22,001 nt of DNA from an uncultured Clostridia bacterium (GCA_947584775.1 CANPWT010000014.1:1-22001); one strand, 5' to 3'; positions 6,036 to 14,444 are shown, counted from the stretch's first letter. A program made the numbers and translations. The notes: generated by a model not told the origin, from the sequence alone.

Positions 6036-6876
6036 AAAATTAGCCTTAGTTTTAAGTGGTGGCGCGGCAAAAGGGTATGCTCACCTTGGCGTGTTAAAAG
6101 TTTTGGAGCGTCATCACATTAAGCCCGATTTGATTGTGGGCACATCTATGGGTGCGCTTGTTGGGGGACTGTACGCTGCAGGCAAAACCATACCCGAACT
6201 TGAAAAACTTGTTGCCGGCTTTAACGGGATTGGCAGTTTTAGCCTTATTTCCACCTTGTTTAGGGGCAATTTAATTAACCCAGACAAAATTAAAAAATTG
6301 TTTAAAAAGGAATTTGGTGATACACTACAGGAAAACACAGACATTAAATTTGTGGCAATTGCAACCAATATTCGCACGGGAGGTGAAACGCGCCTTACAA
6401 CCGGCCTACTTAGGGAAAATGTTATGGCAAGCATATCTATCCCTGCAATGTTCCCCAAGGTTAAAATTGGCAACAGTTATTATATAGACGGCGGTCTATC
6501 TAACAACTTGCCTGAGGATGTAGCGCGTGAACTTTTGCCAGATGCGGTTGTTGTTTCGGTGGATGTGCTTGGCGAATATAGTAAGCAAGTGGAAAAACTT
6601 AGATTTAAAACGCTTGAAAACGTTATCAACGCATCCACAATTATGACCCAGCGCATAATCAACCTAAAACCTAACAATTTTGCCGATTTAAGAATTGTTA
6701 TCAGCCAGCCGCGCGTCAGCCAAATGGATTTTAACAAAACCGGGGCGGAAAAATCGGTGCGCAAAGGCGTTATTATGGCAAATAAAAATATCGACACAAT
6801 AAAAAAATTGTTGGGGTGTGAAACAAATGGAAAAACTAATAAAAAGATTAACAATCCAAGCCAAGTTAAGGGATAA
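6031..6876 (+). CDS. Patatin-like phospholipase (RssA/YchK type)
   Basis: The 281-residue protein is a soluble patatin-family serine hydrolase. The three family motifs are present: oxyanion loop SGGAAKG (residues 9-15), nucleophile elbow GTSMG with Ser39, and DGG with Asp153, the second member of the Ser-Asp dyad. Bacterial proteins of this size act on acyl esters of phospholipids or lysophospholipids; the actual substrate cannot be read from sequence. There is no signal peptide. The C-terminal part (from about 230) is basic and unlike the core. The ATG at 6031 follows GGGGGA by 4 nt. The 3' end overlaps pta by 50 nt, so the two are co-transcribed and probably translationally coupled. Confidence 0.88.
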   Translation: MKKLALVLSGGAAKGYAHLGVLKVLERHHIKPDLIVGTSMGALVGGLYAAGKTIPELEKLVAGFNGIGSFSLISTLFRGNLINPDKIKKLFKKEFGDTLQENTDIKFVAIATNIRTGGETRLTTGLLRENVMASISIPAMFPKVKIGNSYYIDGGLSNNLPEDVARELLPDAVVVSVDVLGEYSKQVEKLRFKTLENVINASTIMTQRIINLKPNNFADLRIVISQPRVSQMDFNKTGAEKSVRKGVIMANKNIDTIKKLLGCETNGKTNKKINNPSQVKG

Positions 6877-7792
6877 AACAATCATTTTACCCGAGGCTAA
6901 TTTGGACGAGCGGGTGTATAAAGCCTGCAAAATAATTTTAAACAAAAAACTTAGTAAAATTATCGTGTTTGGCAGGCGTGAAGAATTCGATAAATCTTTT
7001 TCCTCTCCGCTATGCCAAATTATAGATATTCCTAACTATAAAAATTTAAACTCGCTTGCTAAAAAATTGTATAACATTAGAAAAGATAAGGGCATAACAC
7101 AAGACGAGTGCAATAAACTTATTTTAAACCCAAGTTATTTTGCCGTGATGTTGCTGCAATCTGGAGTGGCGGATGGTATTGTTGCAGGCGCGCATTGGTC
7201 AACCGCGTCCACGCTCCGTCCCGCTTTGCAAATTTTAAAAACAAAAAAGGGCAAAAGCAAAGTTACCGGCTCAATGCTGCTTGTAAAAAATGGGTGCAGC
7301 CCGCTTTTGTTTGGCGATGTTTCGCTAATTGAAAACCCAGATAGTGCACTTTTAAGTGAAATTGCAATTTCCAATGCGGAATTTATGCAAAATGTGCTAG
7401 ATATCACGCCAAAAGTAGCCATGCTTAGTTATTCCACGTTTGGCAGCGCAAAAGGCGAAATGGTACAAAAGGTTAAACTTGCCACAAATTTAGCACAAAA
7501 AAATAGCAAATTTTACATCGATGGCGAAATGCAGTTGGACGCCGCTTTAAATAAATCAATCGCATTAAAAAAAGGCTTAATTAGCCCGGTTGCAGGGGAA
7601 GCCAATGTGTTAATTTACCCAGATTTAAACTCGGGCAACATTGCATATAAACTTGCAAACCATCTTGCAAATTATACCGCTATTGGCCCACTTATGCTAA
7701 ACCTAACTAAGCCCGTTAACGATTTAAGCCGCGGCTGCACAATAAAGGAAATTGTGCTTTGCCTAATTTTAACCAAAATCATGTGCAAATAA
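6827..7792 (+). CDS. pta: Phosphate acetyltransferase (phosphotransacetylase)
   Basis: Pta converts acetyl-CoA and phosphate to acetyl phosphate and CoA, and AckA, encoded next, makes ATP and acetate from it. The 321-residue protein is of the short single-domain PTA_PTB type and slightly shorter than usual (about 325-335). Recognisable stretches are IILPEANLDERVYKA at the N-terminus, VADGIVAGAHWSTASTLRPALQI, FGDVSLIENPDS, VAMLSYSTFGSAKG, and the glycine-rich acetyl-CoA site region near FYIDGEMQLDAAL and NVLIYPDLNSGNIAYKL. The ATG at 6827 is preferred because GGGGTG (6813-6818) stands 8 nt before it; an in-frame GTG at 6818 falls in that site. It starts inside the patatin gene and is followed after 108 bp by ackA, which has its own promoter. 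Confidence 0.92.
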   Translation: MEKLIKRLTIQAKLRDKTIILPEANLDERVYKACKIILNKKLSKIIVFGRREEFDKSFSSPLCQIIDIPNYKNLNSLAKKLYNIRKDKGITQDECNKLILNPSYFAVMLLQSGVADGIVAGAHWSTASTLRPALQILKTKKGKSKVTGSMLLVKNGCSPLLFGDVSLIENPDSALLSEIAISNAEFMQNVLDITPKVAMLSYSTFGSAKGEMVQKVKLATNLAQKNSKFYIDGEMQLDAALNKSIALKKGLISPVAGEANVLIYPDLNSGNIAYKLANHLANYTAIGPLMLNLTKPVNDLSRGCTIKEIVLCLILTKIMCK

Positions 7793-7846
7793 ATATATAT
7801 AAGGTGAATTAATAATTAAAAAAGTTAAAAAGTGCTGAAATTTATT

Positions 7847-7874
7847 TTGCAATATTTTGGCGATGTGATATAAT
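7847..7874 (+). promoter_or_regulatory. ackA promoter
   Basis: TTGCAA (7847-7852) and TATAAT (7869-7874) are 16 bp apart. The ATG at 7901 follows AAAAGGGG. ackA can therefore be expressed apart from pta. Confidence 0.65.
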
Positions 7875-7900
7875 AAAATTAATTTTTAAAAGGGGATAAT

Positions 7901-9091
7901 ATGAAAGTTTTAGTTGTAAACAGCGGCAGCAGCAGCCTTAAAGTTCAGTTGATGGAAACAGTTGGCGGCAAAGTTTTAGCAAAAATGTATTGCCAACGCA
8001 TTGGGTTAGATAAACCTTTTATGGAGTATAAAACGGACAGTAAGCAGGTTATAGAATCTGCTATGCCAACTCACAAGGAAGCGTTCCAACTTGCCCTAAA
8101 CACATTAGTAGACAAAAAAATTGGCGTAATAAAATCGCTTGACGAAATTAAGGCGGTAGGGCACAGGCTGGTTAATTTTGGCGAAAAATATAATCAGTCG
8201 GTTGTAATAGATAAGCGCATTTTAAAAGATATGGAAAAAAATGCAGGCTTTGCGCCACTTCACAATCCACCAGCATTGTTGGGCGTTAGCATTTGCATGG
8301 AACTTATGCCAAAAGTAAAGCAGGTTGCCGTTTTTGACACCGCTTTCCACTCAACCATGCCAGAAAAAGCATATATGTACGCAATTCCGTACGAATTTTA
8401 TTCTAAAAATAAAATTCGCCGCTACGGCGCACACGGCACTAGCCATAAATACATCGCATATAAATGTAAAGAACTGTTTGGCTCACTTAAAGGCAAAAAA
8501 ATTATTTCGTGCCACATAGGCTCGGGCAGCAGCATTTGCGCAATTAAGGACGGCAAATGCATTGACACTTCCATGGGCTACACTCCGCTTGCCGGAATCA
8601 TTATGGGCACAAGGTCAGGCGATATTGACCCAGCCATTGTTAAAGAAATTATGTCGGTTAAAAAAATTGACGCTAACCAGGCAATAGACCTTTTAAACAA
8701 ACAGAGTGGCTTGCTTGGCGTTACGGGTAAATATAGCGATTTGCGCGATATAGACGCCCATTTAGACCAGCCTCAAGTTAAACTTGCCTTTGATATGCTT
8801 GTTTACTCAATTAAAAAATATATTGGTGCTTATGCAGCAGCAATGAACGGCGTGGACTATATTATATTTACCGCCGGCGTTGGCGAAAATGACGCTCTTG
8901 TTCGTGAGGCTGTATGTAAAGATATGGAATATCTTGGCTTAGAGTTTGATAGCAAACTTAACAAAACAGCCCCTCGTGGTACAATTCAGGAATTTAGCAA
9001 AAAATCTAGCAAAGTTAAAGTTTACCGCATCCCAACCGATGAGGAATATATGATTGCTATGGAAACTGCAAGTTTAGTTAACAAAAAATAA
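7901..9091 (+). CDS. ackA: Acetate kinase
   Basis: AckA transfers phosphate from acetyl phosphate to ADP, giving acetate and ATP, the main fermentative energy step in such anaerobes. At 396 residues it has full length. The ASKHA-fold signatures and active-site residues are visible: VVNSGSSSLK with Asn7, GHR with Arg89, Asp146 in FDTAFH, His178 in YGAHGTSH, and Arg238 in GTRSGDIDP. One usual motif is altered: the common VHGGE after GHR reads VNFGE here, a small change next to a substrate-binding arginine that is itself kept. It starts at an ATG with AAAAGGGG 5 nt upstream and ends in an intrinsic terminator that begins at the stop codon. Confidence 0.96.
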   Translation: MKVLVVNSGSSSLKVQLMETVGGKVLAKMYCQRIGLDKPFMEYKTDSKQVIESAMPTHKEAFQLALNTLVDKKIGVIKSLDEIKAVGHRLVNFGEKYNQSVVIDKRILKDMEKNAGFAPLHNPPALLGVSICMELMPKVKQVAVFDTAFHSTMPEKAYMYAIPYEFYSKNKIRRYGAHGTSHKYIAYKCKELFGSLKGKKIISCHIGSGSSICAIKDGKCIDTSMGYTPLAGIIMGTRSGDIDPAIVKEIMSVKKIDANQAIDLLNKQSGLLGVTGKYSDLRDIDAHLDQPQVKLAFDMLVYSIKKYIGAYAAAMNGVDYIIFTAGVGENDALVREAVCKDMEYLGLEFDSKLNKTAPRGTIQEFSKKSSKVKVYRIPTDEEYMIAMETASLVNKK

Positions 9092-9114
9092 AAAAAGGCA
9101 AACGCCTTTTTTTT
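9091..9114 (+). terminator. ackA terminator
   Basis: AAAAAAGGC (9091-9099) pairs with GCCTTTTTT (9104-9112) around a 4-nt loop, and the T-run extends to 9114. It begins at the last base of the stop codon. Confidence 0.85.
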
Positions 9115-9275
9115 AAAATTTAAAAGCGTGTAAGGGTTGTTTTTTAAACAAAGCAGTTATTTTTTTGCTTTAAAAATAAAAAAACATGCAAGCAATATGC
9201 TTTTTAAAATATCCAAATTGTTTTTGCGGCTTTTTTGTTCATTTATAAAATTTAAAATTAAAAACAAAAAAGTAG

Positions 9276-9304
9276 TTGACAACTATATTTTTATTTGTTA
9301 TACT
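9276..9304 (+). promoter_or_regulatory. rpmF promoter
   Basis: A perfect TTGACA (9276-9281) and TATACT (9299-9304) are 17 bp apart. Transcription would start near 9311, giving a leader of about 52 nt that contains a hairpin. Confidence 0.8.
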
Positions 9305-9322
9305 AGAAAGGATTTTTGTCTG

Positions 9323-9342
9323 GTGCAATATTTTCATTGCAC
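9323..9342 (+). promoter_or_regulatory. Hairpin in the rpmF leader
   Basis: GTGCAAT (9323-9329) and ATTGCAC (9336-9342) form a perfect 7-bp stem with a 6-nt loop. It ends 8 nt before AGGAGG (9351-9356). There is no T-run, so it is not a terminator. It may be a ribosomal-protein autoregulatory site or a stabilising 5' hairpin. Confidence 0.45.
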
Positions 9343-9362
9343 AAATCATTAGGAGGTATATT

Positions 9363-9554
9363 ATGGCAGTTCCAAAGGGAAAAGTGTCTAAATCAAGGCG
9401 AGATAAACGCCGCGCAAATTGGAAAGCAAGCGTGCCTACATTAGTAGAATGCCCACATTGCCACGAAAAGAAAGTGGCTCACCAAGTTTGCAAAAACTGC
9501 GGTTATTATGATGGCGCACAAGTTATTAATTTAGACGATAAAAAAACAAAATAA
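9363..9554 (+). CDS. rpmF: 50S ribosomal protein L32
   Basis: The 63-residue product begins MAVPKGKVSKSRRDKRRANWK, the standard bL32 N-terminus, and has a zinc ribbon with CPHC and CKNC pairs, so it is the zinc-binding form. L32 sits near the peptidyl transferase centre of the 50S subunit. The ATG at 9363 is fixed by AGGAGG 6 nt upstream and by family length; earlier in-frame starts fall at or before the promoter. The yceD (DUF177) gene that usually precedes rpmF is absent. A terminator follows, but plsX comes next, as in many bacteria. Confidence 0.97.
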   Translation: MAVPKGKVSKSRRDKRRANWKASVPTLVECPHCHEKKVAHQVCKNCGYYDGAQVINLDDKKTK

Positions 9555-9575
9555 ATTTTGACAAAAATTAAATTA

Positions 9576-9595
9576 GGGCAAGTTGCCCTTTTTTT
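9576..9595 (+). terminator. rpmF terminator
   Basis: GGGCA (9576-9580) and TGCCC (9584-9588) form a short GC-rich stem with a tight loop, followed by seven T. It lies 21 bp after the rpmF stop. Confidence 0.8.
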
Positions 9596-9649
9596 ATTTG
9601 TTATTGTAATATTTGCAAAAAATAGCGCAAAAATAAATACAAAAAATAT

Positions 9650-9678
9650 TTTACTTTTAAAAAAAATTAATTTATAAT
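9650..9678 (+). promoter_or_regulatory. plsX-rnc promoter
   Basis: TTTACT (9650-9655) and TATAAT (9673-9678) are 17 bp apart. The ATG at 9696 follows AGGAG (9685-9689). Confidence 0.65.
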
Positions 9679-9695
9679 TAATTTAGGAGTTTAAT

Positions 9696-10694
9696 ATGAA
9701 AATAGTAGTAGATGCTTTTGGGGGAGATTATGCCCCGCAAGAAATTGTTGCAGGTGCAGTTAAAGCCTTGCAAGCCAACGAAAAGTTGAACATTGTTTTG
9801 GTTGGCGATAAAGATAAAATCACCGAAATGTTGGAAAACCTTGTTTTTGTAAGCGATAGGTTGGAAATTGTGCACGCGCCCGATGTTATTGGCATGGATG
9901 AAGTGCCAACCGTTGCCATCCGCACCAAAAAAACTTCCAGCATTGTTGTGGCGTATGACTATTTAAAAAATAACGATGACGCAGTTGCGCTTGTAAGTGC
10001 GGGCAGCACAGGGGCAACCTTAACGGGCGCAGTTTTAAAGTTGGGTAGGATAGAGGGCATTTCTCGCCCCGCACTTGCCCCAATTTTGCCCACAGTTAAT
10101 GACGGACAAGTTATGCTTTTAGATGCGGGCGCAAATGCAGATTGCAAGGCGGAAAATTTGTTGCATTTTGCAATTCTTGGCAACGAGTATATGAAAGCCA
10201 TGGGCGTTAAAAAACCACGCATCGCCTTGCTAAACATTGGCACGGAGGAAGAAAAGGGCAGCGAAATGATTAAGGAAGCATTTTCGCTTTTGTCCACGTC
10301 CGGGCTTAACTTTATTGGAAATATAGAAGCGCGCGATGTTATTCGCGGCAATGTCGATGTGGTCGTGGCTGACGGGTTTAGCGGCAATATTTGCCTAAAA
10401 ACAATCGAGGGCGTGGCGGAAATTTTGTTTGGCGAAATTAAAGATATGGCCACCTCTTCCCTAAAAGCAAAAATAGGTGCATTGTTCCTTAAAAAGGGAT
10501 TAAAAAAATTAAAATATAAATACGATTACAAGCGCGTTGGCGGTGCCCCTCTTTTGGGCGTAAATAAAATTGTTTTAAAATGCCACGGCAACAGCAAGGC
10601 TGCCAGCATAGAAAGCGCAATTAACCAAGCATATGCGCTTGCAAAAGGCAAAATGATAGAAAAGGTGAAATCGGTTGTTAAAAAAGCAGAATAG
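9696..10694 (+). CDS. plsX: Phosphate acyltransferase PlsX
   Basis: PlsX makes acyl phosphate from acyl-ACP and phosphate, the acyl donor used by PlsY for glycerol-3-phosphate acylation. The 332-residue protein opens with MKIVVDAFGGDYAPQEIVAGA, the conserved family start, and contains SAGSTGATLTGAVLKLGRIEG, LLDAGANADCKAENLLHFA and ADGFSGNICLKTIEG, all characteristic. It is a soluble, peripherally membrane-associated enzyme. Its 3' end overlaps rnc by 20 nt, so the two form an operon. The acpP gene that commonly separates plsX from rnc in Bacillota, and fapR/fabD, are missing here. Confidence 0.96.
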   Translation: MKIVVDAFGGDYAPQEIVAGAVKALQANEKLNIVLVGDKDKITEMLENLVFVSDRLEIVHAPDVIGMDEVPTVAIRTKKTSSIVVAYDYLKNNDDAVALVSAGSTGATLTGAVLKLGRIEGISRPALAPILPTVNDGQVMLLDAGANADCKAENLLHFAILGNEYMKAMGVKKPRIALLNIGTEEEKGSEMIKEAFSLLSTSGLNFIGNIEARDVIRGNVDVVVADGFSGNICLKTIEGVAEILFGEIKDMATSSLKAKIGALFLKKGLKKLKYKYDYKRVGGAPLLGVNKIVLKCHGNSKAASIESAINQAYALAKGKMIEKVKSVVKKAE

Positions 10695-11337
10695 TTTTTT
10701 AGAATTATTTAACAAATGCAGTGAGGAACTTAAAACTTTGGCGTTCACTCACTCTTCCTTTGCGCACGAACAAAACACAGAAAGTAACGAAAGGGTGGAG
10801 TTTTTGGGCGATAGCGTGCTTTCCACAATTGTGTCTGATTATTTATATAAACACTATCATCAAACGGAAGGCAAAATGAGTAAAATCCGCGCAAGTTTTG
10901 TTTGCACTGAAAATTTATCAAATCTAGCAAAAGAACTTGATATTGAAAAAAATATTCGCTTTGGCAAAAGTTTTAAAGACCATGTGTCCGATGCAATTTT
11001 AGCAGATACGGTTGAAAGCATGATTGGTGTTATGTATTTATCTTTTGGCATGCCGTCCATTGCCCATGCTGTGTTGGACGCGTTAAAAATTAAGCAGACA
11101 ATAAAAGAGGGCTTAAAGCCAAGCGATTATAAATCCGCCCTTCAAGAATATGCGCAGGCAAACAAACTTAAACTAGACTATACTGTGGAAAAATATAATT
11201 TAGAAAATGGCAGCCAAAATTTCCGCGCCAGCAGTTTTGTTAACGGCAAATTTATAGCCTATGGCAACGGTTCAACCAAGCGCGAGGCCGAACAAAATGC
11301 AGCAAAATTAACCTTATCTAAACTAAAAAAAGACTAA
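10675..11337 (+). CDS. rnc: Ribonuclease III
   Basis: RNase III cleaves double-stranded RNA, including rRNA precursors. The 220-residue protein has the catalytic domain followed by a double-stranded RNA binding domain. The signature reads NERVEFLGDSVL with acidic residues Glu39, Glu42 and Asp46, and the second acidic pair is Asp111 and Glu114 in ILADTVESMIG. The dsRBD covers about residues 145-218 (DYKSALQEYAQ to KREAEQNAAKLTLSKL). The start is a TTG at 10675 inside plsX, preceded 7 nt earlier by AGGTGA (10662-10667), and no ATG lies near the family start. The 20-nt overlap suggests translational coupling to plsX. Confidence 0.94.
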   Translation: MLKKQNSFLELFNKCSEELKTLAFTHSSFAHEQNTESNERVEFLGDSVLSTIVSDYLYKHYHQTEGKMSKIRASFVCTENLSNLAKELDIEKNIRFGKSFKDHVSDAILADTVESMIGVMYLSFGMPSIAHAVLDALKIKQTIKEGLKPSDYKSALQEYAQANKLKLDYTVEKYNLENGSQNFRASSFVNGKFIAYGNGSTKREAEQNAAKLTLSKLKKD

Positions 11338-11347
11338 AATTTGTAAT

Positions 11348-11376
11348 TTGACATTAATTTTTTAATATGATATAAT
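11348..11376 (+). promoter_or_regulatory. Perfect consensus promoter of the PH-domain gene
   Basis: TTGACA (11348-11353), a 17-bp spacer and TATAAT (11371-11376): an exact sigma-A consensus. GAGGAGG (11381-11387) lies 4 nt before the ATG at 11392. Expression should be strong and unregulated. Confidence 0.88.
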
Positions 11377-11391
11377 AAAAGAGGAGGATGT

Positions 11392-11925
11392 ATGAAAGAT
11401 GGCGAGTTATTTGCCTTAGTTTTAGGCGAGGGCGAACAAATTATAAAAACCTATCGTCCGCGTGCCTGGCGTGCTTATTTAACCCAAATTTTAACCTGGG
11501 GTTTTATGTTAATTTTGGCAGTTTTACTTGGCATTGGCAGCGGCTTTGACGAAACAGGGAGTTTTAATTGTGGCTTTTTAATTGCCTATTTAACATTTTT
11601 TATTTTTTGCGCGGCCATTTGCTTTATTTTAACCGCACTTTGGTGCAACAAAACCGTTTATGCCGTAACAAACAAACGCGTTTTAATCCGCACCGGGCAC
11701 ATTGGCGTGGACTATAAAAGTTTAGATTTTAGCATGCTTGGCGCAATGACAGTAAATGTAACTTGGGTAGATAAATTATTCCGCAGCAACACCGGGTTTA
11801 TAGCGTTTGGCAGTATGTCTAGCCCGCTAACAAATCAGGGCGCAAAATTTACCTTTTCTTTTGTTCAAAACCCATATGAATTGTATAAGGAAATAAAAGC
11901 AATAATAGATTCTAACAAAAATTAA
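11392..11925 (+). CDS. PH domain-containing membrane protein
   Basis: The 177-residue protein has two hydrophobic segments (about 28-52 and 64-86) and then a bacterial PH-like (bPH2/YdbS-type) domain, recognisable by YAVTNKRVLIRTGHIGVDYKSLDF and the later GFIAFGS strand. The N-terminal GEGEQIIKTYRPRAW is also typical of this family, whose members sit in the membrane with the PH domain facing the cytoplasm. No specific function is known. It has an exact consensus promoter and strong ribosome site, and is followed by the separate rpoZ promoter, so it is monocistronic. Confidence 0.82.
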   Translation: MKDGELFALVLGEGEQIIKTYRPRAWRAYLTQILTWGFMLILAVLLGIGSGFDETGSFNCGFLIAYLTFFIFCAAICFILTALWCNKTVYAVTNKRVLIRTGHIGVDYKSLDFSMLGAMTVNVTWVDKLFRSNTGFIAFGSMSSPLTNQGAKFTFSFVQNPYELYKEIKAIIDSNKN

Positions 11926-11935
11926 CCAAAATTGC

Positions 11936-11963
11936 TTGACAAACAAAAAAATTAGGTTAATAT
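11936..11963 (+). promoter_or_regulatory. rpoZ-priA promoter
   Basis: A perfect TTGACA (11936-11941) is followed after 16 bp by TAATAT (11958-11963). AAGGAG lies before the ATG at 11987. Confidence 0.65.
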
Positions 11964-11986
11964 ATTAACAAATAAGGAGTAAAACT

Positions 11987-12184
11987 ATGTTATTTGAACC
12001 ACCTATTGATGATTTAGTTAAAATTCTTGGTTGCAGATATGCCGTTGCAGTTGTAATTGGCGCAAGGGCAAAGGATTTGGCTAATAAAATCCCAACCTTG
12101 TTAAATGGCAGTGCCAATTTAGCAATAGACCACGCCGCTAACGAAGTTTTTAGAGGCGAAGTTGTAGGTGTTCAATCTAAATGA
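11987..12184 (+). CDS. rpoZ: DNA-directed RNA polymerase omega subunit
   Basis: At 65 residues it has the short length usual for omega in Bacillota. The pattern FEPPIDDLVKILGCRYAVAVVIGARAKDLANK matches the omega core helix, in which the R-A pair and the preceding C-R-Y are conserved. Omega helps fold and assemble the beta-prime subunit. Its stop overlaps the priA start as ATGA (12181-12184), giving translational coupling. The usual upstream gmk and downstream coaBC are not present. Confidence 0.9.
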   Translation: MLFEPPIDDLVKILGCRYAVAVVIGARAKDLANKIPTLLNGSANLAIDHAANEVFRGEVVGVQSK

Positions 12185-14358
12185 TTGCCAAAGTTGTTGT
12201 TGATATTTCAAATGACGCTGTTGACAAGGTTTTTGATTATATCGCATTAGATAACACTTTGGTTGGTATGCGCGTGCGCGTTCCGTTCGCGGGCAGAGTA
12301 GTTTTAGGCTATGTTGTAGCCTTAACGGACGACACCGAACTAGACAAAAGTAAATTAAAAAAAATAATATCTAATTTAGAAAGCGTGCCTAAAATCAAAC
12401 CGGAGATGTTGTCGCTTATTTATTTTATGGCAAAACGCTTTTTTTTGCGTGTAAGCGATTGCGTAAAATTGGTTATCCCCTCATGCGTTAGGCTAGATAG
12501 CCAAAAGGAACAGTTGGAATATAACTTAACCCCAAATTGCGATGTGGATAGCGCGGTAAACATCATTGGCAAACGCGCAAAAAGCCAAATTTCCGCTATG
12601 ATTTATTTAATAGAGCAGGGGGAGGCAAGGTATTCAAAACTAATCCAACTTTTTTCGCGCGCAAGCGTAAATGCGCTTATAGATAAGGGCCTTATTATAA
12701 AAACAAGTTCAAGGAAAATGCGCTCGCCAGAAATATCGCAAACCAGTGCAAGTAAAAACAAATTAACCCCTAAACAACAAATGGCCGTTCAAACAATAGC
12801 AAATCAAAACAAAACCTTTTTGTTGCACGGAGTAACCGGCTCGGGCAAAACCGAGGTTTATATGAGCGTAATTGAAAACGCGCTAAAACAAAACAAAACC
12901 GCCATTATGCTTGTGCCTGAAATTTCACTAACCCCACAAATGATGCAGCGCTTTAATTCCCGCTTTCCAAACCAAGTTGCCGTGCTGCATAGCGGGCTAA
13001 CTGAGGGCGAGAGATACGATGAATGGGATAGGATTTTTACCTCACAAGCCAAAGTGGTGCTAGGGGCAAGAAGTGCCATTTTTGCACCCATTGAAAATGT
13101 TGGCGTAATAATTATTGATGAGGAACATGACGGCTCTTACATAAGCGAAACAAATCCGCGTTTTGACACACATATTGTGGCAGAGTATCGCGCTAGATAC
13201 AATTCTTGCCCGCTAATTCTAGGCAGCGCCACCCCTAGTTTGGAAAGTTATAAATTGGCGTTAGAGGGCAAATATACCCTGGTTGAATTGCCCGAACGTA
13301 TAAACAATTTAAGTTTGCCGCCAATTCAAATTGTAGATATGGTGAGCGAGGTTTTGGATGGCAACACCACACCATATAGCAAAACTTTGCTTTCCAATTT
13401 AGATATCGCAATAAAAAATAAAAAACAGTCAATTTTATTTATAAACAGGCGCGGTTTTGCCTCGTTTGTTTTGTGTAGGGAATGCGGATATCGCGCAAAA
13501 TGTGATGATTGCGAAGTAAGTTTGGTTTATCATAAGGAAGATAATCAACTTAAATGCCATTTTTGCGGCAAAAGATATAGGATGCTCACCAACTGCCCAA
13601 ATTGTAACAGCACAAACATAAAGTATGGCGCATTGGGCACTGAGCGCGTCTGCGAGGACCTTAAAAAAATATACCCAAATGTGCCAATTTTTAGGATGGA
13701 CAACGATACAACTCGCGGCAAAAACGGACATGAGAAAATATTGTCGGAATTTTCTAAAATCTCGCCTAGCATTTTGGTTGGCACTCAAATGATAGCCAAG
13801 GGGCACGATTACCCATTGGTAAGTTTTGTTGGCATTTTGGACGCCGATGTAAGCCTGTATAATAGCGATTATAAGTCCAACGAACGCACTTTCCAACTTG
13901 TAACGCAAGTTGCTGGTAGGGCGGGGCGTAAAGATGGCGATGGCAAAGTGGTTTTGCAAACTTACGCGCCAAAACACTATGTTTATAGGTTTGCTTCCAA
14001 CTATGATTACAAAAGTTTTTATGATAAAGAAATAAACTTGCGCCAAGCCACTGCTTTTCCGCCGTTTAGCACAATTATTAGAATATTAATCACTTCATCC
14101 AACGATGAACGCGCAAGGCAGGTTACAAAGCAGTTGTACGATAAAACCTGCCAATTAAAAACTAAATATGGCAGCAAAATTATGTTTTTACAGGCTTTGC
14201 CTTGCCCGGTTAAACGAATACAAACAAAATTTCGCTATCAAATTTTGTCGCGCTATATTCCGGATGACGAAATCACATCCGCATTTTATTCAATTTGCGA
14301 TGTTATTGAAAAGGACGTTTCCGTTTTTGTGGAAATCAACCCAAACAATTTAAGATAA
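12181..14358 (+). CDS. priA: Primosomal replication restart helicase PriA
   Basis: PriA recognises stalled or repaired forks and reloads the replicative helicase. The 725-residue protein has the expected order: N-terminal 3'-DNA-end binding and winged-helix regions (about 1-185), a superfamily 2 helicase core with Walker A GVTGSGKT (217-224), DEEHD (313-317) and GSATPSLES, and a zinc-binding insert with all eight cysteines (432, 435, 441, 444, 459, 462, 472, 475). The second helicase half contains GTQMIAKGHDYP and QVAGRAGR. Helicase motifs and zinc ligands are intact, so it should be active. The start overlaps rpoZ by 4 nt. Confidence 0.96.
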   Translation: MIAKVVVDISNDAVDKVFDYIALDNTLVGMRVRVPFAGRVVLGYVVALTDDTELDKSKLKKIISNLESVPKIKPEMLSLIYFMAKRFFLRVSDCVKLVIPSCVRLDSQKEQLEYNLTPNCDVDSAVNIIGKRAKSQISAMIYLIEQGEARYSKLIQLFSRASVNALIDKGLIIKTSSRKMRSPEISQTSASKNKLTPKQQMAVQTIANQNKTFLLHGVTGSGKTEVYMSVIENALKQNKTAIMLVPEISLTPQMMQRFNSRFPNQVAVLHSGLTEGERYDEWDRIFTSQAKVVLGARSAIFAPIENVGVIIIDEEHDGSYISETNPRFDTHIVAEYRARYNSCPLILGSATPSLESYKLALEGKYTLVELPERINNLSLPPIQIVDMVSEVLDGNTTPYSKTLLSNLDIAIKNKKQSILFINRRGFASFVLCRECGYRAKCDDCEVSLVYHKEDNQLKCHFCGKRYRMLTNCPNCNSTNIKYGALGTERVCEDLKKIYPNVPIFRMDNDTTRGKNGHEKILSEFSKISPSILVGTQMIAKGHDYPLVSFVGILDADVSLYNSDYKSNERTFQLVTQVAGRAGRKDGDGKVVLQTYAPKHYVYRFASNYDYKSFYDKEINLRQATAFPPFSTIIRILITSSNDERARQVTKQLYDKTCQLKTKYGSKIMFLQALPCPVKRIQTKFRYQILSRYIPDDEITSAFYSICDVIEKDVSVFVEINPNNLR

Positions 14359-14380
14359 TTTATAATTTTTAACCAAATTA

Positions 14381-14409
14381 TTGACTAAACTTATTAAATT
14401 TGTTAAAAT
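14381..14409 (+). promoter_or_regulatory. def-fmt-rlmN promoter
   Basis: TTGACT (14381-14386) and TAAAAT (14404-14409) are 17 bp apart. Transcription would begin near 14416, just before the hairpin at 14422-14444. Confidence 0.7.
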
Positions 14410-14421
14410 AAATAAAGATTT

Positions 14422-14444
14422 AAAGGCCCAAATTGGGCTTTTTT
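14422..14444 (+). terminator. Intrinsic terminator between the def promoter and def
   Basis: GCCC (14426-14429) pairs with GGGC (14435-14438) around AAATT. Flanking A-U and G-U pairs lengthen the stem, and a six-base T-run follows. It stops about 8 bp short of the def ribosome site (AAAGGAGAG). It can end priA transcripts, but it is also downstream of the predicted def promoter. Confidence 0.7.

Noticed and set aside
9137..9352. Possible small gene between ackA and rpmF, where yceD might be expected
   Set aside because: The peptide is low-complexity, has no DUF177 character or ribosome site, and runs through the rpmF promoter.
9959..10453. 164-codon minus-strand frame inside plsX
   Set aside because: It is the shadow of a clear plsX gene, with Ser/Pro-rich content typical of such antisense frames.
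13435..14046. Long (203-codon) minus-strand frame inside priA
   Set aside because: priA has all its motifs on the other strand; the antisense frame has no ribosome site and no recognisable protein character.
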